DNA of 64,000 nt from Novimethylophilus kurashikiensis (GCF_003112435.1 NZ_BDOQ01000003.1:1-64000); one strand, 5' to 3'; shown: positions 1 through 6,744, numbered from the stretch's first letter. Notes: a model not told the origin generated them from the letters alone. Made by a program: numbers and translations.

Positions 1-422
1 TGTGCGCTACTGAAGTGCGCTACTGTACTAGGAGGATTCCAGAGGGAACAGGCGTAGTCTTGAGTTGGAGTACCGCCATTGGAAGGCGGTTGAAGTTGGC
101 AGCTAGTACCCGAACCGGTTGTAGTCCAACCAGCAGGGACATTTACACAAGCACCACTGATAGAACCGCCTATGACCTTTTTAACATCCGGTGTCGGGGT
201 GCTGATCGGGTTACCGTTACCGTCTAGGCGTGGCGCACTGACGTTAACATCGGGAATGGTGTCGTTAATCTTTGGAGTTGTACAACTGCCCCCTAATAGC
301 GAAATGCTACCAGCTGGGCAACCAGTCGAGGACTGGGGCAATTGCGGCAGGTTGATCTGTCCAAGAGTGTCGGCTCGTGCTTGAGTAATGGTGAGCAGGA
401 AGAAAAGGAAAAGGTAACGCAT
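1..422 (-). CDS. Exported prophage protein, probable minor coat/adsorption protein (partial)
   Basis: The reading frame is open from the ATG at 422 to the window edge, about 140 codons, so the C-terminus is missing. The N-terminus is a clear signal peptide (MRYLFLFFLLTITQARA, then Asp). The exported part is rich in Pro, Thr, Ser, Gly and Asn with several Cys, typical of minor coat or pilus-binding (pIII-like) proteins of filamentous phages. It lies just downstream of the coat gene and its terminator, the position of the adsorption protein gene in inoviruses. There is no specific family match I can name, so the role is inferred from position and composition. A GGGGC stretch precedes the ATG as a possible ribosome binding site. 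Confidence 0.6.
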   Translation of the reverse strand, partial: MRYLFLFFLLTITQARADTLGQINLPQLPQSSTGCPAGSISLLGGSCTTPKINDTIPDVNVSAPRLDGNGNPISTPTPDVKKVIGGSISGACVNVPAGWTTTGSGTSCQLQPPSNGGTPTQDYACSLWNPPSTVAHFSSA

Positions 423-435
423 GGCATGCCCCAAA

Positions 436-474
436 TAAAAAGGGCAGGCTCGCCAGATCGTGACGCCCTGCCCT
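436..474 (-). terminator. Rho-independent terminator after the coat protein gene
   Basis: Read on the minus strand, GGGCAGG and CCTGCCC arms enclose about 18 nt and are followed by TTTTTATTT. It lies 18 nt after the coat gene stop. A strong terminator after the coat gene is the normal way filamentous phages separate abundant coat mRNA from minor-protein expression. Confidence 0.75.
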
Positions 475-491
475 GTTTTCACGGTTACTGC

Positions 492-722
492 TTAAATCTT
501 GTTGCCGAAGCGCTTGAACAGCTTGATGATGATGACCAAGCCAAGCGCCAGTGCTACGACCGGGATCACGGCGTCGAACACGGCTTGAACATTGCCAGAA
601 ATCGTGGTGATCTGATCGGTAACAACGGTGGGCAGGGCGGCGTTGGCTGCGACAGATGCAAAGCCGACGGCGGCAACAGCGGCTTGACGACCATACTTGC
701 GAGCGGCGTTCATGTATTTCAT
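492..722 (-). CDS. Major coat protein precursor of filamentous phage (gpVIII-like)
   Basis: A 76-residue precursor. A 28-residue signal peptide with basic N-region (KYMNAARKYGRQ) and hydrophobic core ends in ANA. The mature part of about 48 residues has an amphipathic N-terminal segment (ALPTVVTDQITTISGN), a transmembrane helix (IPVVALALGLVIIIKLF) and a basic C-terminus (KRFGNKI). This is the classic three-part layout of filamentous phage major coat proteins, whose basic tail contacts the ssDNA. An upstream in-frame ATG at 740 exists, but AAAGGA lies at proper spacing before the ATG at 722, so 722 is preferred. A terminator follows. Confidence 0.85.
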   Translation of the reverse strand: MKYMNAARKYGRQAAVAAVGFASVAANAALPTVVTDQITTISGNVQAVFDAVIPVVALALGLVIIIKLFKRFGNKI

Positions 723-757
723 TTCAAATTTCCTTTGCAAAACCTCGCGGGGTTAAT

Positions 758-782
758 GCGGCAGGCCCTGCGGGCCTGTCGC
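758..782 (-). repeat. Strong hairpin between small ORF and coat gene
   Basis: On the minus strand GCGACAGGCCC and GGGCCTGCCGC form an 11-bp stem with one A-C mismatch around a GCA loop. No T-run follows, so it is unlikely to be a terminator. It may stabilise or process the coat mRNA, or be part of a phage packaging or origin hairpin. The role is inferred only. Confidence 0.55.
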
Positions 783-811
783 ATTCAGGACGGCGAGGGT
801 TCGTCCTGAAT

Positions 812-922
812 TCAGATAAGCTCGGTGAAACGGCGTAGCGAGTAGATCAAAAAGCCGGCCAGCCAGCCGAGGGCATAGCAGCCGATCCAGAGCTCTGCCA
901 AGTCGATCATGTCGGCGTTCAT
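812..922 (-). CDS. Small prophage membrane protein (36 aa)
   Basis: An ORF of 36 codons starting MNADMIDLAELW, with one hydrophobic segment (WIGCYALGWLAGFLIYSL) and a basic/polar end (RRFTELI). Its ATG overlaps the stop of the preceding tiny ORF (ATGA), which implies translational coupling. Size, single membrane span and position just before the major coat gene match minor coat or cap proteins (gpVII/gpIX class) of filamentous phages. Sequence similarity in that class is too low to assign which one. Confidence 0.6.
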   Translation of the reverse strand: MNADMIDLAELWIGCYALGWLAGFLIYSLRRFTELI

Positions 923-1008
923 CGGCGCGTTCCTTGTGCATAGCCCATCACGAGCAGGACAACCGCGACAGCGGTCGTGAGGATGTCTTGAATGCTGTAG
1001 GCGTCCAT
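919..1008 (-). CDS. Tiny prophage membrane protein (29 aa)
   Basis: A 29-codon ORF (MDAYSIQDILTTAVAVV...) that starts 2 nt after the Rep stop and overlaps the next ORF by an ATGA. It has one predicted membrane span (ILTTAVAVVLLVMGYA) and a short basic tail (GTRR). Tight packing between rep and coat genes, and the gpVII/IX-like size, support a real gene encoding a minor virion protein. No homologue is recognised. Confidence 0.55.
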   Translation of the reverse strand: MDAYSIQDILTTAVAVVLLVMGYAQGTRR

Positions 1009-1010
1009 GG

Positions 1011-2030
1011 TCAGGCCGCTAGCCTATGTTGCTGCTGCCAGTACCATGCAGGCGCTTCAAGGGCCTGCATCTTGATAACCTCGACACGAGTGGCTAGGCG
1101 GACAGCGTTCGAGGGTTGCTTGATGTCGATGCCGTAGGGCAAAAGCTGCTTGCGCCACGTGCGGCGCGTGCGATCGGAGACGCTGTCGTCATGCCAAAGG
1201 TCTGTGCCAGTGCGCCAGTCATTAAAGAGCTGGCGCAACTTGCGCGGCATTTGTTCTAGGGGATGCTCGACAGCGGTCCCCCGCTCCAAGACTTCGGCAA
1301 ATCTGCCGTATACGATGTTTTCCATGCTCTCTGTCCCTTCGTTGTGGTACCAGTCCAAAATCTGTCTGAGGTTGTTCTGTGCTAGGTATCTGCTCTTAAG
1401 TGAAATTTCATGTCGGATGACGCCCTGCGCTGTCACCCACTCTGCCAGTTGCGGATCGGCGTGATCGCCGAGGGATTCGCCCTTTACATATAGCTTCGAG
1501 TACCAGTACTTGGAGCCTTCATTCCATGAGACGCCGGAGTCGCCATACTGCATTACCGTTGCCCTGCGGCCTGCGTCCTGTCCTGCGAAGTAGGAAACGA
1601 TTCGAGCAGCTTGGCGAGGGCTTCCGGTGACATAGTTCTTGGTGAGGTCAACGCGGGTGATGATTGCGCCCGTTGTGACAATGCCGCCTTCATTCGGGTT
1701 AAACAGGCCGAGGCCGAACGTAAACGGCGGTAGGCCGAAAGTAGCCAGTAGAGAATTAAGCTTGAGTACGCAATCGCGAACGCTATAGCCAAAGACATTA
1801 TCGGCACGGCCAAACCTCCCTATGTTTCCGTCAACGGATACGCGGTATCCGTTGCACATGATTCGAATCTTGGTGTCGTAGCTGCCTACGTGGGTGAATT
1901 TCTTTTCGGTGCGCCACTCGACTTGTCCGTCAGAGTCCACGGCCCACACAGCACCGTCATTGATGATCGGAAGACCGCCCTCGGGGTGATCTTCATAAAT
2001 GGTGATCCAGTCGCAGAAGACGTCTGTCAC
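1011..2030 (-). CDS. Phage replication initiation protein, gpII/gpX (Rep_CRI) type
   Basis: A 339-residue protein resembling the replication initiators of filamentous phages, which nick the double-stranded replicative form at the origin through an active-site tyrosine and start rolling-circle replication. Visible hallmarks are RVDLT (residues 126-130) in the central beta-strand motif and the Tyr/Lys-rich YWYSKLYVKGES (175-186), the kind of segment holding the catalytic Tyr and Lys in the II/X family. It lies between the ssDNA-binding protein and virion genes, as in inoviruses. An internal start for a gpX-like shorter product is possible but not evident. Confidence 0.8.
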   Translation of the reverse strand: MTDVFCDWITIYEDHPEGGLPIINDGAVWAVDSDGQVEWRTEKKFTHVGSYDTKIRIMCNGYRVSVDGNIGRFGRADNVFGYSVRDCVLKLNSLLATFGLPPFTFGLGLFNPNEGGIVTTGAIITRVDLTKNYVTGSPRQAARIVSYFAGQDAGRRATVMQYGDSGVSWNEGSKYWYSKLYVKGESLGDHADPQLAEWVTAQGVIRHEISLKSRYLAQNNLRQILDWYHNEGTESMENIVYGRFAEVLERGTAVEHPLEQMPRKLRQLFNDWRTGTDLWHDDSVSDRTRRTWRKQLLPYGIDIKQPSNAVRLATRVEVIKMQALEAPAWYWQQQHRLAA

Positions 2031-2065
2031 TTTTTGAAGCCCTCGGGTGAAGGGCTGTAAAAAGC

Positions 2066-2100
2066 GCCCTCCCCGGCTAACTTCAAAAGAGCCGGGAAGG
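2066..2100 (-). terminator. Hairpin between ssDNA-binding and rep genes
   Basis: On the minus strand TCCCGGCT and AGCCGGGGA flank an 11-nt loop, followed 6 nt later by GCTTTTTAC. It lies between the gpV-like gene and rep, so it could attenuate rep relative to the abundant ssDNA-binding protein. The T-run is displaced from the stem, so termination may be partial. Confidence 0.4.
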
Positions 2101-2135
2101 ATGGAGGAGGCAACAGGGCGGAGAAGTACATCTGC

Positions 2136-2438
2136 TTACGCAGCGGCTTGAAGGTTGCTCTTGACCGGGACCAGTACCGGACGGCCCAGCATCAAACGAC
2201 CGAAGTCGCCGACATAGACAGAGCGATCATCCAGCGTATAGGTGCCGACCGGGTAAGGCTGATCATCGTCCTCAAGGTTAATGCTGATGCGCTCGGGGTA
2301 AGCGCGGGGGGTGCCGTTGCGTTCAAGGGTGTGAGCGTAGGCAATCTGGCTGCGGATGGTAAAGGGCTTGCCAGTGCGTGCAGAAGTACCGTGGCGGGTT
2401 TCGATTTCAGCCGACTTGATTTCAATCTTGAGTGCCAT
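2136..2438 (-). CDS. Phage ssDNA-binding protein, gpV-like
   Basis: A 100-residue protein similar in length and pattern to M13 gpV, the helix-destabilising protein that coats new single strands and represses translation of phage genes. The C-terminal half is the clearest match: an acidic turn and DDDQPYPVGTYTL, then VYVGDFGRLMLGRPVLVPVK, which parallels the YxVGxFGxLMxxRxxLVP pattern of gpV. The ATG at 2438 is preferred to one at 2489 because GAAAGG precedes it and the protein then begins MALKIEIK, like gpV (MIKVEI). First gene of the early prophage operon. Confidence 0.8.
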   Translation of the reverse strand: MALKIEIKSAEIETRHGTSARTGKPFTIRSQIAYAHTLERNGTPRAYPERISINLEDDDQPYPVGTYTLDDRSVYVGDFGRLMLGRPVLVPVKSNLQAAA

Positions 2439-2465
2439 GTTTCGTGCCTTTCGTGGTCTAAGTGA

Positions 2466-2513
2466 TACTCTCAAATTGAGAGTAAGCAATTTTTACTCGG
2501 ATTTTGAAAGTAT
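2466..2513. promoter_or_regulatory. Prophage operator region between repressor and early genes
   Basis: A perfect 8-bp-arm palindrome ACTCTCAA-A-TTGAGAGT lies at 2467-2483. A second inverted half-site (ATACTTTCAAA on the minus strand, 2503-2513) repeats its core ATACTYTCAAA. Both sit in the divergent gap between the ssDNA-binding gene and the HTH regulator, the usual place for repressor operators controlling the early promoter and autoregulation. Confidence 0.6.
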
Positions 2514-2566
2514 GTCAACTAGCATTTTTGGAGCATACAATTCGCATAACGATAGGAGGCACAAAC

Positions 2567-2983
2567 ATGATCACCGAACAGTTGCTGGAAGCTGCTAAGG
2601 AAAAGATCGGCGCGAGGAGCTATTACGAATTCGCGAAAAAAACGGGAATTAGTGAGCAGAAATTGTCGAGCTTGAGAAAAGGCAGATTGCAGGCAGACGA
2701 ATACACCTGCTTTAAGTTGGCAGAAATACTTGAAAGGTCGCCGTCGAGCGTTATTGCGGAGATTAGGTCGGAAACAGAGAAGGACGAAGATAAGCGCTTG
2801 TATTTTAAGCGTTTTTTTTCGATTGCGGTGTTGTGGATAACTTTGGGGCTACTGTTGCCAGTTTTCAGTACCAATTACGGCACCGCAGAGGCTGGTATAA
2901 AAAACGCTGAATCCCGCGCCGTTACTAGCCATAACGCCCCAATTGCTGACGCTGGAACTCCGACCCCTGCTTGCGCATACTGA
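2567..2983 (+). CDS. HTH transcriptional regulator with C-terminal membrane segment (prophage repressor)
   Basis: Starts at the ATG at 2567, preceded by an ideal AGGAGG 8 nt upstream. The 138-residue product has an N-terminal Cro/CI-like helix-turn-helix (about residues 5-62: EFAKKTGISEQKLSSLRKGR, then the ERSPSSVIAEI helix), a charged linker, and a hydrophobic segment (FFSIAVLWITLGLLLPVF). This layout is common in small regulators of filamentous phages and probably represses the early operon through the adjacent palindrome. Its C-terminal roughly 25 residues run across the inferred prophage/chromosome boundary, so the true tail in the free phage may differ. Confidence 0.7.
   Translation: MITEQLLEAAKEKIGARSYYEFAKKTGISEQKLSSLRKGRLQADEYTCFKLAEILERSPSSVIAEIRSETEKDEDKRLYFKRFFSIAVLWITLGLLLPVFSTNYGTAEAGIKNAESRAVTSHNAPIADAGTPTPACAY
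2916..2940. other. Candidate attachment (dif-like) junction of the prophage
   Basis: An imperfect palindrome GCCGTTA-CTAGCCA-TAACGCC (2918-2938) sits where the motA-like frame on the minus strand stops and where the prophage repressor tail runs out. Two short inverted arms around a 6-8 bp centre is the architecture of Xer/dif-type crossover sites used by integrase-less filamentous phages. The arms do not closely match known dif arms, and the second copy would lie outside the window. Confidence 0.35.
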
Positions 2984-3176
2984 CGATCTGTCGCAGTTGC
3001 AGCAGCAGTTCAGAAAGCACGTGTTTGGGGTTGCCAAGCACTAATGCCCCAAGGGCCGCACCAGTAATAATCAGCAATTCGATGGGTTCCCAAATCGCAT
3101 GGAGCGCCCCGCCGTTCAGCAAAAAACCACCGAAAATGCATCCAAGCACGATGGCTATCCCAACAATTTGCTGCAT
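2925..3176 (-). pseudogene. MotA-like stator protein, 5' fragment truncated at the prophage junction
   Basis: Only the first roughly 75 residues of a MotA/PomA-type proton-channel stator remain: MQQIVGIAIVLGCIFGGF (membrane span 1), a GGALHAIWEP loop, then IELLIITGAALGALVLGNP (span 2) and the start of the cytoplasmic domain (LRQIVSMRKQG). Intact MotA is about 285 residues with four spans. The match ends after SEFQRQ and a stop follows 6 codons later at the inferred prophage boundary. AGGAG precedes the ATG. It starts 17 nt after the frameshifted upstream gene. The remainder may persist on the far side of the prophage, outside the window. Confidence 0.65.
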
Positions 3177-3193
3177 TAAATTTGCTCCTCTTT

Positions 3194-3615
3194 TTAATCA
3201 GTTTTGCTGAAGGAAATCGTCATCATCGAAGCCTTCCCCATCGTGTAGTCGGACAAGGATCTGACCGCCACACTTCTGAGCAGGGGAAGCTGCTCCTTGG
3301 CTTCTTTCTCTTTTTCTTCCTCTACCTTGAACACTAGGTCGACAGCCAGATAATGCGAAATAGGCTGCCCAGGCTCGCCTAGCCAAATTGACTCGCATAC
3401 AACCGCCAGCCATGGCCAGCCATTTCATCGTCAAGAGGGTGCATCTGGGCAGCCTCGACATTGAATACCGCTCCATAACGACGGTTAAGTCCAAGCCTGA
3501 ATAATTCACCAAAGTCTTCTTGTACCTTGGCTGCAAAATCTGGCAACAAATGGATAGGACGCCCCAAGGTACAGGGATCCAGTTTGCGGTAATTCTGGTC
3601 AGGATTATTTTTCAT
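3194..3615 (-). pseudogene. Frameshifted gene of unrecognised function upstream of the motA fragment
   Basis: Frame one from the ATG at 3615 encodes a convincing start (KLDPCTLGRPIHLLPDFA, then FGELFRLGLNRRYGAVF) and ends early at a stop near 3379. A second frame carries on from about 3440 to the stop at 3194 with protein-like sequence (WLGEPGQPISHYLAVDLVF, a Glu/Lys-rich stretch, then SLSDYTMGKASMM). One indel around 3415-3460 would join them into a protein of about 140 residues. I do not recognise the family. A flagellar or secretion context is only suggested by the MotA-like neighbour 17 nt downstream and the c-di-GMP riboswitch upstream. A sequencing error is an alternative. Confidence 0.5.
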
Positions 3616-3904
3616 TTTTTCGCTGGGCTGGAATGCGTGCAGCAACAGCCACCGTGCACATCAGCTTATGGCTTGTGCTTAAGAAACCAATAGTGGCGAA
3701 TCCCGTGACGAATTAACGATCAGATACGGGTACGATCAAGAAAAAGGGGAAATTTGAAGTAAAAACGTGATGAGAATGCATATGCCTTCCGCTTATATTT
3801 GTTTGTTGTCGGTAAGGTCCGAACGCGACTTGCATGCGCTAAGCAAGCGCAATGACTTCAAGATCAGCCGTAAACGAAATGCCAATGAATTTGTATTTCG
3901 TCGC
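3616..3904 (-). other. Leader between riboswitch 1 and the frameshifted gene
   Basis: About 290 nt without a convincing gene. On the minus strand a 22-codon ORF starts at 3783 after a GGAAGG, and a short ORF overlaps the start of the frameshifted gene. Neither shows recognisable features. No clear terminator stem with T-run was found that could act as the riboswitch expression platform. Confidence 0.4.
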
Positions 3905-4012
3905 CGTCCGGCAGCCCCGCTATCATCGTCCTTGACTCAGCTAAAACTGATTCAAGCACTTAGATCGGAAACTTTGCGTCCCCGGCTTTCGCACGGGTTT
4001 GCCCCATAAAGA
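3905..4012 (-). ncRNA. c-di-GMP-I (GEMM-I) riboswitch 1
   Basis: On the minus strand the aptamer signature is complete in order: GGGGCAAACCC, a GAAA tetraloop hairpin, GGGGACGCAAAGTTTCCG, ATCTAAG, a second hairpin (CTTGAATCAG...CTGAGTCAAG), then GATGATAGCGGGGCTGCCG. These match the conserved GGGCAAACC / GACGCAAAG / CCGxxCUAA / AGCxGGGxUxCCG elements of the c-di-GMP-I class. It points at the frameshifted gene and the motA fragment, and lies downstream of the secretin-domain gene on the same strand. Confidence 0.85.
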
Positions 4013-4121
4013 CTATAGCGATTCTAAGCTCATTAGGCAAGTTAACGAATGCTGCCAGCTGTGAAAATGATATGGAATTAAAGCTGTCTGAAGGGCAATC
4101 CATCATCTTGCTAGAACCGGA

Positions 4122-4934
4122 TTATTCGACTTTGATTTTCAAGCTGACCGCCCGCGATCCCTGTGTCGACGAGTTTTGCAGTATCGCTTGCGAAACCTCG
4201 TCTCGACTTCCCAGCAGGCCGCCCAAATCAAGCCATTCCCCAGGCTTCAGCTGTACATGGGTCGATAGCGAGACAAAATCGATGACACCATTCCCGCCAA
4301 GCTGAGCCATTCGAGGCGTAATCTCCAGATCGACCTTATCTCCGACCTGCCGCGGCTTGACCGAAAACCCAGTCGTCACTTCCTGCCAATCAGTCGTGGG
4401 GATCCCCCGAGCATAACGATGCGACAAATCGACCCAATAGCCGGAATAAGGAACCATTTGGCCTACGCTGATGAAGGCAGGGGCGCCTTCCAGTGCACTC
4501 AAGGTCATGCTGGTCGCGCTGGAGCCTTGTGTTTCGACCTCGTTCGCATCAATGCCGATGCTGTCCGGCATTTCTCGGCGCCCATTTGGCGTCCATACCC
4601 TGATATGCCGATTGCCGACATTCCCGGAAACACCGACATTGTCTCGCCGCGCCCAATTTTGATCGCCACTGCTGACGCTGATACGCCAACGTCTCCGTTC
4701 CACGTCCAATTGTCGAAGCGTTTCCTCAATGTTGCCGATTTCGGCCGGCTCCGCATTGATGATGATCTGATTACCGAAAGCGCTGACGCTACTGCCAGGC
4801 CCCACCAACCTCTGCAAGGGCGCCAGAACTTCTTCCGCAAGCCGGTGCTGAAGCGTCACGATTTTTAGCTGCGGACGAGCCCATGCAGGCCCCGTCAACA
4901 GGCAAAGCATCAAGACCAGCCACCGCATATTCAT
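4122..4934 (-). CDS. Secretin-domain protein with signal peptide, no complete secretin
   Basis: About 270 residues. The start at 4934 is preferred (AAAGA upstream, then a signal peptide MRWLVLMLCLLTGPAWA). An N-terminal NolW/N-domain-like module of secretins follows (IVTLQHRLAEEVLAPLQRLV ... IIINAEPAEIGNIEETLRQLD, mature residues about 5-75). The C-terminal part has the beta-rich pattern of the secretin domain (VGDKVDLEITPRM ... THVQLKPGEWLDLGGLLGS). Full type II/III or type IV pilus secretins are 400-700 residues, so this is a short secretin-like outer-membrane or periplasmic protein. Type II, III or pilus partners are not adjacent. Function is unknown. Confidence 0.65.
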   Translation of the reverse strand: MNMRWLVLMLCLLTGPAWARPQLKIVTLQHRLAEEVLAPLQRLVGPGSSVSAFGNQIIINAEPAEIGNIEETLRQLDVERRRWRISVSSGDQNWARRDNVGVSGNVGNRHIRVWTPNGRREMPDSIGIDANEVETQGSSATSMTLSALEGAPAFISVGQMVPYSGYWVDLSHRYARGIPTTDWQEVTTGFSVKPRQVGDKVDLEITPRMAQLGGNGVIDFVSLSTHVQLKPGEWLDLGGLLGSRDEVSQAILQNSSTQGSRAVSLKIKVE

Positions 4935-5050
4935 GACGAATCTTTCATTCAATAAGCGCAATATTTCATCCTAAGCCTTTTTGCCGCTATTGTCGGCAGG
5001 CTTGCCGTTGGTGTAAAAAGCAGGCACCCGCGTTTTCCAACCGCCCAGCC

Positions 5051-6370
5051 ATGCGCAACCAAGATCTCCTCAATCGTTCCCTCGCCGCCGTCTGGCACCC
5101 CTGCACCCAGATGAAGCAGCACGAGAGCCTGCCGCTCATCCCCATTGCCCGCGGGCAGGGCGCCTGGCTGGAAGATTTTGACGGCAATCGCTATCTGGAT
5201 GCGGTGAGCTCGTGGTGGGTGAACCTGTTCGGCCACAGTAACCCTCGCATCAATGCCGCACTTAAGGATCAACTGGAACGCCTGGAGCACGTCATCTTGG
5301 CAGGATTCACCCACCAACCTGTGGTCGAACTCTCGGAGCGCCTGGCTCGCTTAACGGGCTTGGGTCATGCTTTCTATGGCTCCGACGGCGCTTCGGCGAC
5401 TGAAATCGCGCTCAAGATGAGTTTTCACTTCTGGCGCAATACCGGAAAGCCACTCAAGACCAATTTCATCAGCCTGCAAAACAGCTACCACGGCGAGACG
5501 GTAGGCGCGCTATCCGTTACCGACGTCGCCTTATTCAAGGACACCTACGCCCCGCTATTGCGACAAAGCGTGCAAGTGCCCTCTCCTGATGCACGACTTG
5601 CGGCGCCCGGAGAATCGGATGCGGCTTTTGCCCAGCGTTGCGCCGAATCACTCGAACAGTATCTCGCTCAACATCACGAAGAAACCGCCGCCCTGATTCT
5701 TGAACCGCTCATCCAGGGCGCTGCTGGAATGGGCATGTATCACCCAAGTTATTTGCAGCAAGCGCGCAGCTTGTGCGACCGTTACAACGTCCATCTTATC
5801 GCTGATGAGATTGCAGTAGGCTTCGGCCGCACCGGCACCATGTTCGCTTGCGAGCAAGCAGGCATTCGGCCGGATTTTATTTGTTTGTCCAAGGGCATCA
5901 CCGGGGGCTATCTACCGCTCTCGGCGGTATTGACCACAGATACGGTGTACGCGGCGTTTTACGACGACCGCGTCGCTCGCGGGTTTCTGCATTCGCATAG
6001 CTACACGGGTAATGCGTTGGCCTGCCGTGCGGCCCTGGCAACGCTGGATATCTTTGAAGAGGACAACGTCCTGGAGAAAAACAGGGAAACTGCAGCACAA
6101 CTAACCACGGCTCTGGAGCCGGTGAGAATGCACCCCCTTGTTAGGAATTTCCGGCATAAGGGCATGATCTGGGCGTTTGAGGTCGATACCCATGATCCTC
6201 AATTCGCAGTCAAGTTCTATCAATCAGCATTGACGCTTGGACTGCTGCTGCGCCCCATCGGCAACACGGTTTACCTGATGCCGCCCTATATTCTCGGGGA
6301 AGAAGAAATCAGCATACTTGCCAACACCACCCTGGCGCTGCTCAACGGCATCAAGCCATCATCAACTTGA
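5051..6370 (+). CDS. bioA: Adenosylmethionine-8-amino-7-oxononanoate transaminase
   Basis: A cytosolic class III PLP aminotransferase of biotin synthesis that converts KAPA to DAPA with S-adenosylmethionine as amino donor. The 439 residues match the family length. Visible motifs are WHPCTQM near the N-terminus, SSWWVNLFGH (substrate pocket), FYGSDGASATEIALKM (PLP phosphate loop), NSYHGETVGALSV, ADEIAVGFGRTG around Asp252, and the Schiff-base lysine Lys281 in LSKGITGGYLPLS. Its 3' end overlaps the convergent small membrane protein gene by 20 nt. bioB/F/D are not in the window. Confidence 0.95.
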   Translation: MRNQDLLNRSLAAVWHPCTQMKQHESLPLIPIARGQGAWLEDFDGNRYLDAVSSWWVNLFGHSNPRINAALKDQLERLEHVILAGFTHQPVVELSERLARLTGLGHAFYGSDGASATEIALKMSFHFWRNTGKPLKTNFISLQNSYHGETVGALSVTDVALFKDTYAPLLRQSVQVPSPDARLAAPGESDAAFAQRCAESLEQYLAQHHEETAALILEPLIQGAAGMGMYHPSYLQQARSLCDRYNVHLIADEIAVGFGRTGTMFACEQAGIRPDFICLSKGITGGYLPLSAVLTTDTVYAAFYDDRVARGFLHSHSYTGNALACRAALATLDIFEEDNVLEKNRETAAQLTTALEPVRMHPLVRNFRHKGMIWAFEVDTHDPQFAVKFYQSALTLGLLLRPIGNTVYLMPPYILGEEEISILANTTLALLNGIKPSST

Positions 6371-6647
6371 CACCTTCGCACAAGCCCAACCCCACGGCCC
6401 CGTAAAACATCAGATTGCCGATACGCTCGCTCTGCATCCCATGCAACCAGAACCGCATGAAGAATATCGCACCGCCGAGCATGGCTAAAAAAACAGGATG
6501 CACGTTCCATTCTCCGGTGAGCCAGATGATGACGCCGTCTTCGGGATTAAACACCTGCATTGCCGTAGTAGTAATGGCCAAGCCGATCGCCAAAAACGCA
6601 ATCACGCTCAAGAGGGTTTCGAACAGCTGGTAAGTCGCAGATTTCAT
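6351..6647 (-). CDS. Small membrane protein of unknown function under a c-di-GMP riboswitch
   Basis: 98 residues with three predicted membrane segments (LLSVIAFLAIGLAITTTA; VFLAMLGGAIFFMRF; LMFYGAVGLGLCEGV) and a short hydrophilic loop between the first two. The start at 6647 has GGGAGC 5-10 nt upstream. No family is recognised. It is the first gene after a GEMM-I riboswitch on the same strand, so its expression is predicted to respond to c-di-GMP. Convergent with bioA. Confidence 0.7.
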   Translation of the reverse strand: MKSATYQLFETLLSVIAFLAIGLAITTTAMQVFNPEDGVIIWLTGEWNVHPVFLAMLGGAIFFMRFWLHGMQSERIGNLMFYGAVGLGLCEGVKLMMA

Positions 6648-6665
6648 GGCTTGCTCCCGTAAAAT

Positions 6666-6678
6666 AAAGGGCAAACCC
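6666..6678 (-). promoter_or_regulatory. Anti-aptamer segment of riboswitch 2
   Basis: On the minus strand GGGTTTGCCCTTT is the perfect 13-nt complement of AAAGGGCAAACCC at 6825-6813, the conserved core of the aptamer. It lies 8 nt upstream of the GGGAGC ribosome binding site of the small membrane protein. Pairing would destroy the aptamer fold, so it looks like the switching element of the expression platform. Confidence 0.6.
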
Positions 6679-6744
6679 AGAACTCGAGGCGCTCAGTGGC
6701 GGTTGACGGCGGAGGGAATCGCCAACCTGTCATGGAGATGAGTT

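Larger units (their letters stand above)
1..2940 (-). mobile_element. Filamentous (inovirus-like) prophage, right-hand part
   Basis: The genes here have the order and sizes of a filamentous phage genome read on the minus strand: gpV-like ssDNA-binding protein, gpII/X-like replication initiator, two small single-span membrane proteins, major coat protein, terminator, then an exported protein leaving the window. A divergent small HTH-TM regulator is on the plus strand. The right boundary is inferred near 2918-2940, where a motA-like coding fragment on the minus strand abruptly loses homology. No zot/pI assembly ATPase or integrase is visible. The assembly genes would lie to the left, outside the window. 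Many such phages integrate through host XerCD rather than their own integrase. Confidence 0.85.

Noticed and set aside
2530-2555. ATTCGCATAACGATAG as the XerC arm of a dif site
   Set aside because: The XerD-arm half is missing and the site lies within the prophage regulatory gap rather than at a junction.
2504-2566. Upstream start for the prophage repressor at 2504
   Set aside because: The AGGAGG at 2554-2559 fits only the ATG at 2567, and the extra 21 residues show no helix-turn-helix character and would cross the operator.
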